NCBI RefSeq assembly: GCF_030252345.1
Contig: NZ_CP126980.1
Coordinates: forward strand, 891,501 to 955,500
Direction: 5' to 3'
Origin: Actinoplanes oblitus
GTDB taxonomy: Bacteria > Actinomycetota > Actinomycetes > Mycobacteriales > Micromonosporaceae
Length of the DNA stretch: 64,000 nt
Shown: positions 43,048-52,522 of the stretch, one piece after another
How the letters are laid out: every line of letters starts with the position of its first letter
Numbering within the stretch: the stretch's first letter is position 1
Made by a program: the position numbers and the translations under genes
Notes under the pieces: model-generated
What the model was told of the DNA's origin: nothing
The model's database searches: none
The model's input: only the letters and a program-made list of their open reading frames with translations

Positions 43048-46000
43048 ATGGTCGGCCACGAACGGCGGGCGCGGTATGCCCATTTCGGGTCCATCTTGGA
43101 TGGTCGGTTTCCGCGCGGCGGGTTCGTGATCGGGCGTCTGGCTCGGGCGTCGCGGTCGCGGTGGTCGTTGGCGGTGGTGGCGGCCGCGGCGGTGACGGCG
43201 TCGATGATGTCGGTTCCCGCGCTGGCCGCGGAGAGGCCCGCGCCGTTGAAGGCGCAGGCCGAGAAGCTCGATCACGACGGCGGTGAGGTGGCCGGCCGTG
43301 GCTGGGCGGAGCATCCGGGTAAGCAGGTGGACCTGCCGGCTCCGGTGTGGCCGGCGGCGGGGTCGGCCGTACGCGTGACGCCGAAGGCGGGTCTGGCCCG
43401 CAGCGCGGCCGTGGCCTCGGGGATGACCGCGGCGGTGGTCGATCGCGGTGCGGTGCCGGCGCGCTGGCGGCGGGGCGTGGTGGTCAAGGTGTCGGCGCAG
43501 GCCGCGGGCACGGCCAGGGTGGCGATGAACTACGACAAGTTCCGGTACGCCTATGGCGGGAACTGGTCGTCGCGGCTGCGGTGGTGGCGGCTGCCGGATT
43601 GTGCGCTGAGCACACCTGACAGGGCGGGTTGTTCGCCGACCCTGCTGCCGTCGGGCAACGATGTGAGCAGCACGACGGTGACCGGTGAGGTGCCGGTGGC
43701 GGCGGCGAGGACGGCGATGGTCGCGCTGGCGGCGGCGCCGTCGGGTGACTCGGGGGATTTCGGTGCCACGCCGCTGTCGTCGTCGTCGACCTGGTCGGCC
43801 GGTGGTGCTACCGGTGACTTCACTTGGTCGTACCCGATGCGCGCGCCGAATGGGAACAACGGCCCGCAGCCGGGTCTGTCGTTGTCGTATTCGTCGTCAA
43901 GTGTGGACGGCCGGTCGTCGGCCACGAACAACCAGCCGTCGTGGATCGGTGAGGGTTTCGAGTTCTCGCCGGGTTCGGTGGAGCGGCGTTACGTGTCGTG
44001 TGATGACGACAAGTCGGGGTCGCCGAACAATCCGGCGCATTCGTTCGAGCAGTGCTGGCGGTCGAACAACGCGACGTTGTCGCTGGGTGGCAGCAGCACC
44101 GAGCTGATCTACGAGGCGGGTAAGGGCTGGCACGGCCGGTCGGAGAACGGTTCGAAGGTCGAGTTGCTGACCGGTGCGGATAACGGCGACGACAACGGTG
44201 AGTACTGGAAGGTCACCACCAACGACGGTATCCAGTACTTCTTCGGGCTGAACAAGCTGGCCGGGCAGAGCGATGCCACGAATTCGGCGTGGACCGCGCC
44301 GGTCTACGGCAACCACGAGGGCGAGCCGTGTCACAAGAGCGCGTTCGCCGACTCGGACTGCAAGCAGGCGTGGCGGTGGAACCTCGACTACGCGATCGAC
44401 ACGCACGGCAACACGATCTCGTACTGGTACGGCACCGAGTCGAACAAGTACGCGCAGGAGGGGTCGGCGTCCAAGACGGTGTCGTACATCCGGGGCGGTT
44501 ATCTGAGCCGGATCGATTACGGCACCTGGGATCGGGGTGCCGGTGACCGGTCGGTGGCGGCGCTGGCGCAGGTGAACTTCGAGGTCGGTGACAGGTGTCT
44601 GGCCGACTGCTCGACGCATGACGGCGGCCACTGGCCGGACACGCCGTGGGATCAGGAGTGCAAGGCCGACGCGGCGACGTGTGACGAGTACTCGCCGACG
44701 TTCTGGACCACCAAGCGGCTGACGAAGATCAGTACTCGGGTGTACGACACGTCGAAGGCGGGCGGCGCGGGCTGGCAGGACGTCGACTCGTGGACGCTGG
44801 AGCACAGTTTTCCGTCGCCGGGTGACGGGCAGAAGGGTGGCCTGTGGCTCAAGTCGGTGACGCACACCGGCCTGGTCGGTGGCACCGCGGCGATGCCGGC
44901 GGTGACCTTCGACCCGGTCGCCAAGCCGAACCGGGTGCTGACCAAGACGAACACCACCAACAACTGGCTGCGGATGGCGGCCGTGCACACCGAGACCGGC
45001 GCGATCCTGCAGGTCAGTTACTCGCAGCCGGAGTGCTCGGCGGGCAACCTGCCGTCCTCGCCGCAGAACAACACCAAGCTGTGCTACCCGGTGATCGGCC
45101 CGGACCCGTACAGCACCTCGGGCGCGGACATCACCGAGTGGTGGCACAAGTACGTGGTCACCCAGATCACCGAGATGGACGTGCAGCTGGCCGACGGGCA
45201 TCAGGCGCCGGCGAAGAACACCTATTACACGTACGAGGGTGACCCGGCCTGGCACTACGCCGACGACGACGGGCTGAGCAAGCCGAAGTACAAGACGTGG
45301 GACCAGTTCCGTGGCTACAAGACGGTGTCGACGCGGGTCGGTGACACGAACCAGACGCTGACCCGGACCACCTATTTCCGGGGCATGCACGGTGACAAGC
45401 TCGCGCCCTCCGGCGGCACCCGCAGCGTGACAGTGCCGGCGTCGCTGGGCTCGGAGACGGTGTACGACGAGGACCAGTTCGCCGGCATGGTCCGTGAGCA
45501 GGTCGTCTACAACGGTACCGAGGACAAGCCGGTCTCCAAGACGGTGAACGTGCCGTGGCTGTCGGCGCCGACCGCGTCGCGGACGATCAACGGGGACACG
45601 GCCACCGCCCGTTACGTGAACACCGCGAAGGTGTACACCGGTACGGCGCTGGGTGTGAACGGCTCGCGCGGCTGGCGGGTCAACAGCACCTCGACGACGT
45701 TCGACTCCTACGGCATGCCGGTCGCGGTGCAGGACAACGGTGACGACGCCAGGTCCGGTGACGAGAAGTGCACCACCACGACGTACAACCGGAACACCGC
45801 GAGCAACCTGCTGTCGCTGCCGAGCCGGGTGACCACCACGGCGCTGGCCTGCGGGGTCAAGCCGACCAGCCAGGACCAGATGGTCGACGACGCGGTGACC
45901 TTCTACGACGGCGCCACCAGCGCGAGCACCGCGCCGGTGCTGGGCGACCTGACCCGTACCGATCTGATGAAGGACTGGACGCCGGCCGGTGGCACGGTGT

Positions 46001-49000
46001 GGCTGACCAGCGGTCAGGCGACGTTCGACAAGTTCGGCCGGCAGGCGACCGAGACCGACGCCCGCGGGCTGACCGTCACCAGCACGTACACCCCGGCCGC
46101 CGGGCTGCTCACCCAGAAGACCGAGACCAGCGGCATGGGCTGGGTCACCACCACCAAGCTGAACCCGGCGTGGTCGTCGGTGGTGCAGATCTCGGATGTC
46201 AACAAGCGGATCACCGACGTCGCGTACGACCCGCTCGGGCGCACCACGAAGACCTGGGACGCCGGCTGGACCAAGGCGGACCACCCGTCCCAGCCGGTCG
46301 CGGCGTACACCTACCACTTCGACGCGAACCGCAGCAGCTACCCGTGGGTGAAGTCGACGACGCTGAACGCGGCGGGCGGCACCAACGACTCGTACACCAT
46401 CTACGACGGGTTCCTGCGCTCGCGCCAGACCCAGCGGATCGCGGTGGGCGGCGGCCGGGTGGTCGCCGACACCCTGTACGACCAGTACGGTCAGGCGTAC
46501 CTGGCGTTCGGCGCGCACGCCGAGCCGGGCAGCCCGTCCGGCACGCTGTGGTGGGAGCCGGAGTGGTCGGTGCCCACCCAGACGCTCACCGAGTACGACC
46601 GGGCCGGCCGGGCCACCGCCAGCGTGTTCCGTTCCGGTGACGGCGTCACCAACATCGTCGACAAGTGGCGGACCACCACCAGTTACGAGGGCGACCGGGT
46701 CACGGTGGTGCCGCCGGCCGGCAGCACGCCCAAGACCACGGTCAGCGACGTGCAGGGCCGCACCGTCGAGCTGTGGCAGTACAACACCGCGGCGGGTGTC
46801 GCCGGTGGGCACGACACGGTCAAGTACGGCTACGACGCGAAGAACCGGATGACCTCGGCGGCCGACGCGGCCGGCGACACCTGGACCTACAAGTACGACC
46901 TGCTCGGCCGCCAGATCGAGACCGTCGACCCGGACAAGGGCAAGACCACCTCGACCTACAACGACCTCGGTGACCTGCTCACCACCACCGACGCCCGCAA
47001 CCAGGTGCTGGCCTACAGCTACGACTCGCTGGGCCGCCAGACCGGCGTCTACGACGGCAGCGTCGCCGACGCGAACAAGCGGGTCGAGCTCAAGTACGAC
47101 AAGCTCGCCAACGGCCTGACGCTGAAGGGCCAGGTCACCGAGAAGACCCGGTACGAGACGGCGGCGGACGGCACCCGCCAGCCGTACACCTGGCGCGCCA
47201 CCAACTTCACCCAGCGCAACCAGGTCAGCGGCGAGCAGTGGATCATCCCGGCGGCGGAGACCGGGCTGGGCGGAACGTATGTGTACAGCCACTCCTACTC
47301 GCCCTACACCGGCGCGCCGACCAGCCTGACCTATCCGGCCGCGTCCACGCTGCCCAGCGAGGGCGTCGAGACCGCGTACGACAAGACGACGGGCCTGCCG
47401 ACCACCCTGACCTCGCTGTGGTCGACCGTCGGCACGTACGTGGCCGGGCAGGACTACAGCGCGTACGGCGAGCCGACCTCCACCATGCTCAAGATCACCG
47501 GTGGGGTGTACGCGCAGCAGACCCTCGCCTACGAGCTGGACACCCGCCGGGTGCACCAGGTGCGGGTCAAGCCGGAGACCGCCACCGGCACGGTGGCCGA
47601 CCGTACCTACAGCTACGACGCGTCCGGCAACATCCAGCAGGTCACCGACGCCCCGCAGGTGGGCCAGACCGACATCCAGTGCTTCGTCTACGACTCGCTG
47701 ATCCGGCTCACCTCGGCGTGGACGCCGAAGGCCGGCGTCGACTGCAAGACGACGGCGCCGTCGCTGGACAACCTGGGCGGACCCGCGCCGTACTGGATCG
47801 ACTGGACCCTCGACGCGCTGGGCAACCGCACCAAGGAGGTCTCGCACAGCGCCGCCGGTGACACCACGCGCGGCTACACGGTGCCCACCGCGGGCAAGGA
47901 CGTCATCCGCCCGCACGCGGTCACCGGCATGACCACGACCAGCCCGGACCAGAGCAGCGTCACCGTCGGCTACGGCTACGACGCGGCCGGGAACATGACC
48001 AGCCGGCCCGGTGACACCGGCACCCAGACCATCACCTGGGACGCCGAGGGCCACGCGGTCAAGACGGTCGAGGGCACCAAGGTCGCCACGAACCTCTTCG
48101 ACGCCGACGGGACCCGGCTGATCCGGCGCGACAGCACCGGCACCACACTGTTCCTGCCCGGCCAGGAGATCCGCCGCAACGGGGCCAGCACCACCGCCAA
48201 CGACGCGACCCGCTACTACAGCTTCGGCGGCACGGTGGTCGCCTCCCGCACGGTCGCGGCGCAGAGCCTGACCTGGCTGTTCAGCGACCACCAGGGCACC
48301 CAGTCGACGGCTGTCAACGCGTACACCCAACAGGTCAGCATCCGCCGGCAGACGCCCTACGGCGCGCCGCGCGGCACCAACCCCGCGTGGGTCAACGGCA
48401 AGGGCTTCGTCGGCGGCGACATCGACGCCACCGGACTGACCCACCTCGGCGCCCGCGAATACGACCCATCACTGGGCCGATTCATCTCGGTCGACCCGGT
48501 GCAGGACCTGACCGATCCACAGCAGTGGAACGCGTACTCGTACTGCGGCAACAACCCGATCACCCAGGCCGACCCCACCGGCATGCGCGGCGACGACCTG
48601 TTCTACGGAACGGCCGGTGCCGCCAAGCGGGAGAGCAACGACTACACCAAGGACCCGACCAGCGGCGGCGCCGGTGACGGCAACGACGGCGGCGGCAACA
48701 ACGGTGGCGACAACAACGGCGGCGGTAGTTCCTCGGGCGACGGTGGCGGCGGCAACGGCGGCAGCGGAAGCCACAACCAGCCCAAGCCCAAGAAGAAGGC
48801 CTGGTGGCAGCGCGGCATCGACTGGGTCGCCGAGAACAAGAACACCCTGGCGGGTGCGGCAGTCGGCATCACCACGTTCGTCGGCTGTGAGGCGCTCACC
48901 GCGGGTACCGGAACCGTCGGATGCATGATGGCGGCCGGAGCCGCGGGCAAGATGACGACCGACGCCTTGGACGGCAACATCCACGGGGTCGGCGATGCCA

Positions 49001-49986
49001 TCAACTCCTTCAACACCGGTGCGGTCGAAGGCCTGCTGGCCGTCCCGCTGGCCGCCGCCGACCTGGTCAGCCAGGCTGGCAACATCGCCGGCGACATCAA
49101 GGAAGGCGACTGGGCCGGCGCGACGGGGCACAGCGCGCTGGCGGCACTGGACGTCCTGACCGTGGTGGACGGGGTCAAAGGCCCCGGCAAGTGCATGCAC
49201 AGCTTCACCGCCGTCACGCCGGTGCTGCTCGCGAACGGCGACAGCAAGCCCATCGGCGACATCGAGGTGGGCGACGAGGTCCTCGCGACCGACCCGCAGA
49301 CCGGCCAGAACGCCGCCGAACAGGTCGAGGTCCTGCACGACAACGTCGATGAGGACTTCGCCGACCTGACGGTCCAGCTCACCGACGGCACCTCGTCGGT
49401 CATCAACACGACCGCGCATCACCCCTTCTGGGATGAGACCGACCAGAAATGGACCAACGCCGCCGACCTACCGACCGGCCACCACCTGCGCGACCAGGCC
49501 GGCCACGACGCGGCGACGGTCACCAACGTGTACGCCTACCCCGGCGCGCACCACATGCACAACCTCACGGTCGCCAATCTGCACACGTACTACGTGCTCG
49601 CCGGTGACACGCCGGTGTTGGTGCACAACTGTGGTGATACTCCCGCACCGGCGATGGCGGATAAGCCTCTCGGGCCGAAGACCGCTAGGGAGACTACCGA
49701 GTCCCTCGCCGGGCAGTTAGGGGATGCCTTGGGTGTTCCGGTCAAACCCGCCAAGGGCGATGGTTTCACCATGTCGATTCCCAACAAGCCCCGGAATCTA
49801 GTGCTCCGGGTGATGCATGCCGGAAGTGGTGGACGCGAGTTTCCGTACTGGAGGCTCTCGGTTGAAGGTAAGGAGTCGTTCACGCGGACGGGGGAGCGTT
49901 CGAACGATCCCAAGCAGATACATGTCGACATCGACGGAGACTCGTTCCAGACGATAATGGGTATCGTTAATGGGGTCAGGCGATGA
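43048..49986 (+). CDS. Secreted Rhs/YD-repeat polymorphic toxin with HINT pre-toxin domain and novel tip
   Basis: 2312 aa from ATG 43048 (GGGGGAG 6 nt upstream; ATG 43045 is adjacent). The signal peptide (SLAVVAAAAVTASMMSVPALAA), N-terminal region and YD barrel are paralogous to the first Rhs. The core ends at GAREYDPSLGRFISVDPVQD and DPTGM (about 1842). Then come a Gly/Asn linker, a hydrophobic patch and a HINT autoprocessing domain from Cys2049 (CMHSFTAVTPVLLANG) through TAHHPFWD to LVHNC (2192-2195). The last 117 residues (for example PNKPRNLVLRVMHAGSGGRE) are an unrecognised tip, presumably released by HINT cleavage. By hand count, 49681-49980 is 58% GC against about 70% for the body, a sign of tip replacement. 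The stop overlaps the immunity candidate (ATGA). Confidence 0.9.
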   Translation: MVGHERRARYAHFGSILDGRFPRGGFVIGRLARASRSRWSLAVVAAAAVTASMMSVPALAAERPAPLKAQAEKLDHDGGEVAGRGWAEHPGKQVDLPAPVWPAAGSAVRVTPKAGLARSAAVASGMTAAVVDRGAVPARWRRGVVVKVSAQAAGTARVAMNYDKFRYAYGGNWSSRLRWWRLPDCALSTPDRAGCSPTLLPSGNDVSSTTVTGEVPVAAARTAMVALAAAPSGDSGDFGATPLSSSSTWSAGGATGDFTWSYPMRAPNGNNGPQPGLSLSYSSSSVDGRSSATNNQPSWIGEGFEFSPGSVERRYVSCDDDKSGSPNNPAHSFEQCWRSNNATLSLGGSSTELIYEAGKGWHGRSENGSKVELLTGADNGDDNGEYWKVTTNDGIQYFFGLNKLAGQSDATNSAWTAPVYGNHEGEPCHKSAFADSDCKQAWRWNLDYAIDTHGNTISYWYGTESNKYAQEGSASKTVSYIRGGYLSRIDYGTWDRGAGDRSVAALAQVNFEVGDRCLADCSTHDGGHWPDTPWDQECKADAATCDEYSPTFWTTKRLTKISTRVYDTSKAGGAGWQDVDSWTLEHSFPSPGDGQKGGLWLKSVTHTGLVGGTAAMPAVTFDPVAKPNRVLTKTNTTNNWLRMAAVHTETGAILQVSYSQPECSAGNLPSSPQNNTKLCYPVIGPDPYSTSGADITEWWHKYVVTQITEMDVQLADGHQAPAKNTYYTYEGDPAWHYADDDGLSKPKYKTWDQFRGYKTVSTRVGDTNQTLTRTTYFRGMHGDKLAPSGGTRSVTVPASLGSETVYDEDQFAGMVREQVVYNGTEDKPVSKTVNVPWLSAPTASRTINGDTATARYVNTAKVYTGTALGVNGSRGWRVNSTSTTFDSYGMPVAVQDNGDDARSGDEKCTTTTYNRNTASNLLSLPSRVTTTALACGVKPTSQDQMVDDAVTFYDGATSASTAPVLGDLTRTDLMKDWTPAGGTVWLTSGQATFDKFGRQATETDARGLTVTSTYTPAAGLLTQKTETSGMGWVTTTKLNPAWSSVVQISDVNKRITDVAYDPLGRTTKTWDAGWTKADHPSQPVAAYTYHFDANRSSYPWVKSTTLNAAGGTNDSYTIYDGFLRSRQTQRIAVGGGRVVADTLYDQYGQAYLAFGAHAEPGSPSGTLWWEPEWSVPTQTLTEYDRAGRATASVFRSGDGVTNIVDKWRTTTSYEGDRVTVVPPAGSTPKTTVSDVQGRTVELWQYNTAAGVAGGHDTVKYGYDAKNRMTSAADAAGDTWTYKYDLLGRQIETVDPDKGKTTSTYNDLGDLLTTTDARNQVLAYSYDSLGRQTGVYDGSVADANKRVELKYDKLANGLTLKGQVTEKTRYETAADGTRQPYTWRATNFTQRNQVSGEQWIIPAAETGLGGTYVYSHSYSPYTGAPTSLTYPAASTLPSEGVETAYDKTTGLPTTLTSLWSTVGTYVAGQDYSAYGEPTSTMLKITGGVYAQQTLAYELDTRRVHQVRVKPETATGTVADRTYSYDASGNIQQVTDAPQVGQTDIQCFVYDSLIRLTSAWTPKAGVDCKTTAPSLDNLGGPAPYWIDWTLDALGNRTKEVSHSAAGDTTRGYTVPTAGKDVIRPHAVTGMTTTSPDQSSVTVGYGYDAAGNMTSRPGDTGTQTITWDAEGHAVKTVEGTKVATNLFDADGTRLIRRDSTGTTLFLPGQEIRRNGASTTANDATRYYSFGGTVVASRTVAAQSLTWLFSDHQGTQSTAVNAYTQQVSIRRQTPYGAPRGTNPAWVNGKGFVGGDIDATGLTHLGAREYDPSLGRFISVDPVQDLTDPQQWNAYSYCGNNPITQADPTGMRGDDLFYGTAGAAKRESNDYTKDPTSGGAGDGNDGGGNNGGDNNGGGSSSGDGGGGNGGSGSHNQPKPKKKAWWQRGIDWVAENKNTLAGAAVGITTFVGCEALTAGTGTVGCMMAAGAAGKMTTDALDGNIHGVGDAINSFNTGAVEGLLAVPLAAADLVSQAGNIAGDIKEGDWAGATGHSALAALDVLTVVDGVKGPGKCMHSFTAVTPVLLANGDSKPIGDIEVGDEVLATDPQTGQNAAEQVEVLHDNVDEDFADLTVQLTDGTSSVINTTAHHPFWDETDQKWTNAADLPTGHHLRDQAGHDAATVTNVYAYPGAHHMHNLTVANLHTYYVLAGDTPVLVHNCGDTPAPAMADKPLGPKTARETTESLAGQLGDALGVPVKPAKGDGFTMSIPNKPRNLVLRVMHAGSGGREFPYWRLSVEGKESFTRTGERSNDPKQIHVDIDGDSFQTIMGIVNGVRR

Positions 49987-50309
49987 ACAGCGACATTCTT
50001 GTCGACCGGCTTTGGGGTGGCAAACTTGAGTCCACCTGGTTCGATGTGGCGGCCGGGCGGGCGGATCTCGTGATCTCGACCACCAGTGACGACGATGTCC
50101 GTCGATTCCGGGTCGTGGCTGACTCGTTGCGCGAATTCCGTTTCGAGACGGACGGAGGAGGGCGGCCGTGGTTCTATGCGGAGGTGACTTCCGCCTTCAT
50201 TGAGGAAGTGGCGGAGGGGTTGGTTCGCCTGACCTTGGTCCTGTGGTCAGAGGCTCACGAAATGGTGATATCGGCGAAGTCGATCACGATCGAGGAAATG
50301 CTGACGTAG
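49983..50309 (+). CDS. Candidate immunity protein for second Rhs toxin
   Basis: 108 aa, acidic, no signal peptide or membrane helix, so cytosolic. It begins MNSDILVDRLWGGKLESTWF and has alternating strands (LVISTTSDDDVRRFRVVADS, LVRLTLVLWSEAHEMVISA), an alpha/beta pattern common in immunity proteins. I recognise no named family. The ATG overlaps the toxin stop by 4 bp, and GC is about 61% by hand count (49981-50280), as low as the toxin tip. Both facts argue that toxin tip and immunity gene moved in as a unit. A GC-rich hairpin follows (50332-50360, no U tract). Confidence 0.75.
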   Translation: MNSDILVDRLWGGKLESTWFDVAAGRADLVISTTSDDDVRRFRVVADSLREFRFETDGGGRPWFYAEVTSAFIEEVAEGLVRLTLVLWSEAHEMVISAKSITIEEMLT

Positions 50310-50639
50310 CGAAGCGCACGGGTTATGTTCCCCCGGTCGGGTCGGCAGCTCGGCCGGGGAGCGCCCGTCAGGGCGGCGGCTGTGGCGCCGCCCGGCCACA
50401 CCCGCCGTTCTGGTGGCAGCCGGGATCACCGGCGCCGGCGGTCACCGGCGTCCCGCCGCTCCGATCACATGCGGGCAAGATCGTATAGAGCGCGGCCCGG
50501 CTTATGATCCAACAAAATCGAACATTACCGGCCGCATATTGACTGTTTCGATCAGGGCGGCGTAACTTCCGAAACATCAATGACTCGACGTATGTCGATG
50601 TCCTCAGCTCCGTCCGCCACCGATGGGAGCACCCTCAGC
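50310..50639. other. Intergenic region before GH54 gene
   Basis: 330 bp with no gene. It contains GC hairpins at 50332-50360 and 50372-50394 (GGGCGGCG/CGCCGCCC) that may end the toxin-immunity transcript, an AT-richer stretch at about 50505-50580, and the GH54 promoter with its flanking inverted repeat. Confidence 0.6.
50539..50576 (+). promoter_or_regulatory. GH54 promoter with LacI-like operator
   Basis: TTGACT (50539-50544), an 18-nt spacer and TAACTT (50563-50568). The 7-bp inverted repeat TGTTTCG (50544-50550) and CGAAACA (50570-50576) brackets the -10. CGAAAC-type half-sites are typical of LacI-family sugar repressors, fitting arabinose-dependent control. Confidence 0.5.
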
Positions 50640-52460
50640 ATGTCCAGAAAACGCTCTCTGATCGTCGCGGCGATCAGCCTGGTCGTCGGGCTGATCGCCG
50701 CACCGAGTCCGGCGAACGCCGCCGGAACACTGCCGTGCGACATCTACGCCTCGGCGGGCACGCCCTGCGTGGCCGCGCACAGCACCACCCGCGCCCTGTT
50801 CGGCGCCTACAGCGGCCGGCTCTATCAGGTCACCCGGGCCTCCGACGGGGCCACCCACGACGTCGGCACGCTGGCCGCCGGCGGCTACGCCAACGCCGGC
50901 GACCAGGACGCCTTCTGCGACGGGAGCACCTGCCGGATCACCAAGATCTGGGACCAGACCAGCCGGCACAACGACCTGTCCGTCGCGCCCGACGGCGGGG
51001 CCGGCAGCGGCGACCGCGGTGCCGGCGCCGGCGTGATCGCGGTGACGGCCGGCGGCCACAAGGTGTACGGCATCTGGGGCACCCCGGGCGTCGGCTACCG
51101 CTACACCGGCGTAGCGTCCGGCGTCGCCGTCAACGGCCAGCCCGAGGGCGTCTACATGGTCGCCAGCGGCACCCACGTCGGCTCCGACTGCTGCTTCGAC
51201 TACGGCAACGCCGAGTCCACCCCGTACGACACCGGCAACGGGCACATGGACGCCGTCAGCATCGCCACCACCTGCTACTTCGCGCCGTGCCAGGGTTCCG
51301 GCCCGTGGATCGAGGCGGACCTGGAGAACGGCATGTTCCAGGGCGCCAACGGCTCGAACCCGAATCCCGGCAACAACTCGGCCTTCGTCACCGCGGTGCT
51401 GAAGAACAACGGCCAGACGACGTACGCGCTCAAGGGCGGCAACGCGCAGTCCGGCGGCTTGACCACCTGGTGGAACGGCTCGCTGCCCACCGACAAGCCG
51501 GGCTACAAGCCGATGCACCAGGAGGGCGGCATCATCCTGGCGATCGGTGGCGACAACTCCAACCGCAACCGGGGCACCTGGTTCGAGGGCGCGATGGTCT
51601 ACGGCTACCCGAGCGACGCGGCGGAGAACGCCGTGCAGGCCAACGTGGTCGGCGTCGGTTACGCCGGGCAGACCCACATCCCGAACGGACCGCAGGGCAC
51701 CGTCACCGGCCCCGGCGCCAAGTGCGTGGACGTGGCGGCCGACGACACCGGGGCCAACGGCGCCGCCGTCCAGCTCTGGGACTGCCAGACGTACGCCGAG
51801 GACCAGCACCTGACGCACTTCGCCGACGGCTCGCTGCGCACGCTGAACCGCTGCGTCGACGCGACCGGCAACGGGACCGCCAACGGCACCCTGATCCAGC
51901 TGTGGGACTGCAACGGCGGCGGTGCCCAGAAGTGGATCCAGCAGGCCGACGGCTCGCTGCGCAACCCGCAGTCCGGCCGCTGCCTGGACTCGCCGAACGG
52001 CAACACCGGCAACGGCTCCCGGCTGCGGCTCTGGGACTGCAACGGCGCGGCGGCGCAGAAGTTCGCGGTCAACGCCGGCGGCGTCGTGGGCACGCCCGGC
52101 GGCAAGTGCACCGACGTCGCCGGGGACGACACCGGCGGGAACGGTACGGCAGTGCAGATCTGGGACTGTCAGTCGTACGCCGTCGACCAGCACTGGTTCC
52201 ACCATTCGAACGGGGCGCTGCGCACGCTCGGCCGCTGCCTCGACATCGTCGGCAACGGCACGGCCAACGGCACCCAGGTCGAACTCTGGGACTGCAACGG
52301 CGTCGGCGGCCAGGTCTGGCAGCAGCAGGCCGACGGCTCGCTGCGCAACCCGCAGTCCGGCCGCTGCCTGGACGCGCCGAGCGGCGCCACCGGCAACGGG
52401 ACCCGGTTGCGGATCTGGGACTGCAACGGCAGCGCGGCGCAGAGGTTCGCCCTGACCTGA
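50640..52460 (+). CDS. Secreted GH54 alpha-L-arabinofuranosidase with two ricin-type lectin domains
   Basis: 606 aa from ATG 50640 (GGGAG 11 nt upstream). A signal peptide (LIVAAISLVVGLIAAPSPANA) is followed by the GH54 catalytic domain at about 28-360. Its start LPCDIYASAGTPCVAAHSTT closely follows fungal AbfB, as do GPWIEADLEN (nucleophile Glu, about residue 229) and IGGDNSN (acid Asp, about 305). Two ricin B-like beta-trefoils follow (about 365-490 and 490-606) with repeated LWDCNG and QxW units. Fungal AbfB instead carries CBM42. The enzyme removes arabinofuranose side chains from arabinoxylan, pectin or arabinan outside the cell. Its promoter has a LacI-like inverted repeat. Confidence 0.92.
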   Translation: MSRKRSLIVAAISLVVGLIAAPSPANAAGTLPCDIYASAGTPCVAAHSTTRALFGAYSGRLYQVTRASDGATHDVGTLAAGGYANAGDQDAFCDGSTCRITKIWDQTSRHNDLSVAPDGGAGSGDRGAGAGVIAVTAGGHKVYGIWGTPGVGYRYTGVASGVAVNGQPEGVYMVASGTHVGSDCCFDYGNAESTPYDTGNGHMDAVSIATTCYFAPCQGSGPWIEADLENGMFQGANGSNPNPGNNSAFVTAVLKNNGQTTYALKGGNAQSGGLTTWWNGSLPTDKPGYKPMHQEGGIILAIGGDNSNRNRGTWFEGAMVYGYPSDAAENAVQANVVGVGYAGQTHIPNGPQGTVTGPGAKCVDVAADDTGANGAAVQLWDCQTYAEDQHLTHFADGSLRTLNRCVDATGNGTANGTLIQLWDCNGGGAQKWIQQADGSLRNPQSGRCLDSPNGNTGNGSRLRLWDCNGAAAQKFAVNAGGVVGTPGGKCTDVAGDDTGGNGTAVQIWDCQSYAVDQHWFHHSNGALRTLGRCLDIVGNGTANGTQVELWDCNGVGGQVWQQQADGSLRNPQSGRCLDAPSGATGNGTRLRIWDCNGSAAQRFALT

Positions 52461-52469
52461 CGGATCGGC

Positions 52470-52522
52470 AAACCGCTTTCCGGTACGCACGGAACCGCTC
52501 CGGGCGTACCGGAAAGCGGTTT
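52470..52522. terminator. Bidirectional terminator between GH54 and hydrolase genes
   Basis: A 19-bp inverted repeat (52470-52488 and 52504-52522) with AAA on one side and TTT on the other, lying between convergent stops at 52460 and 52523. It can serve both strands. Confidence 0.85.
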
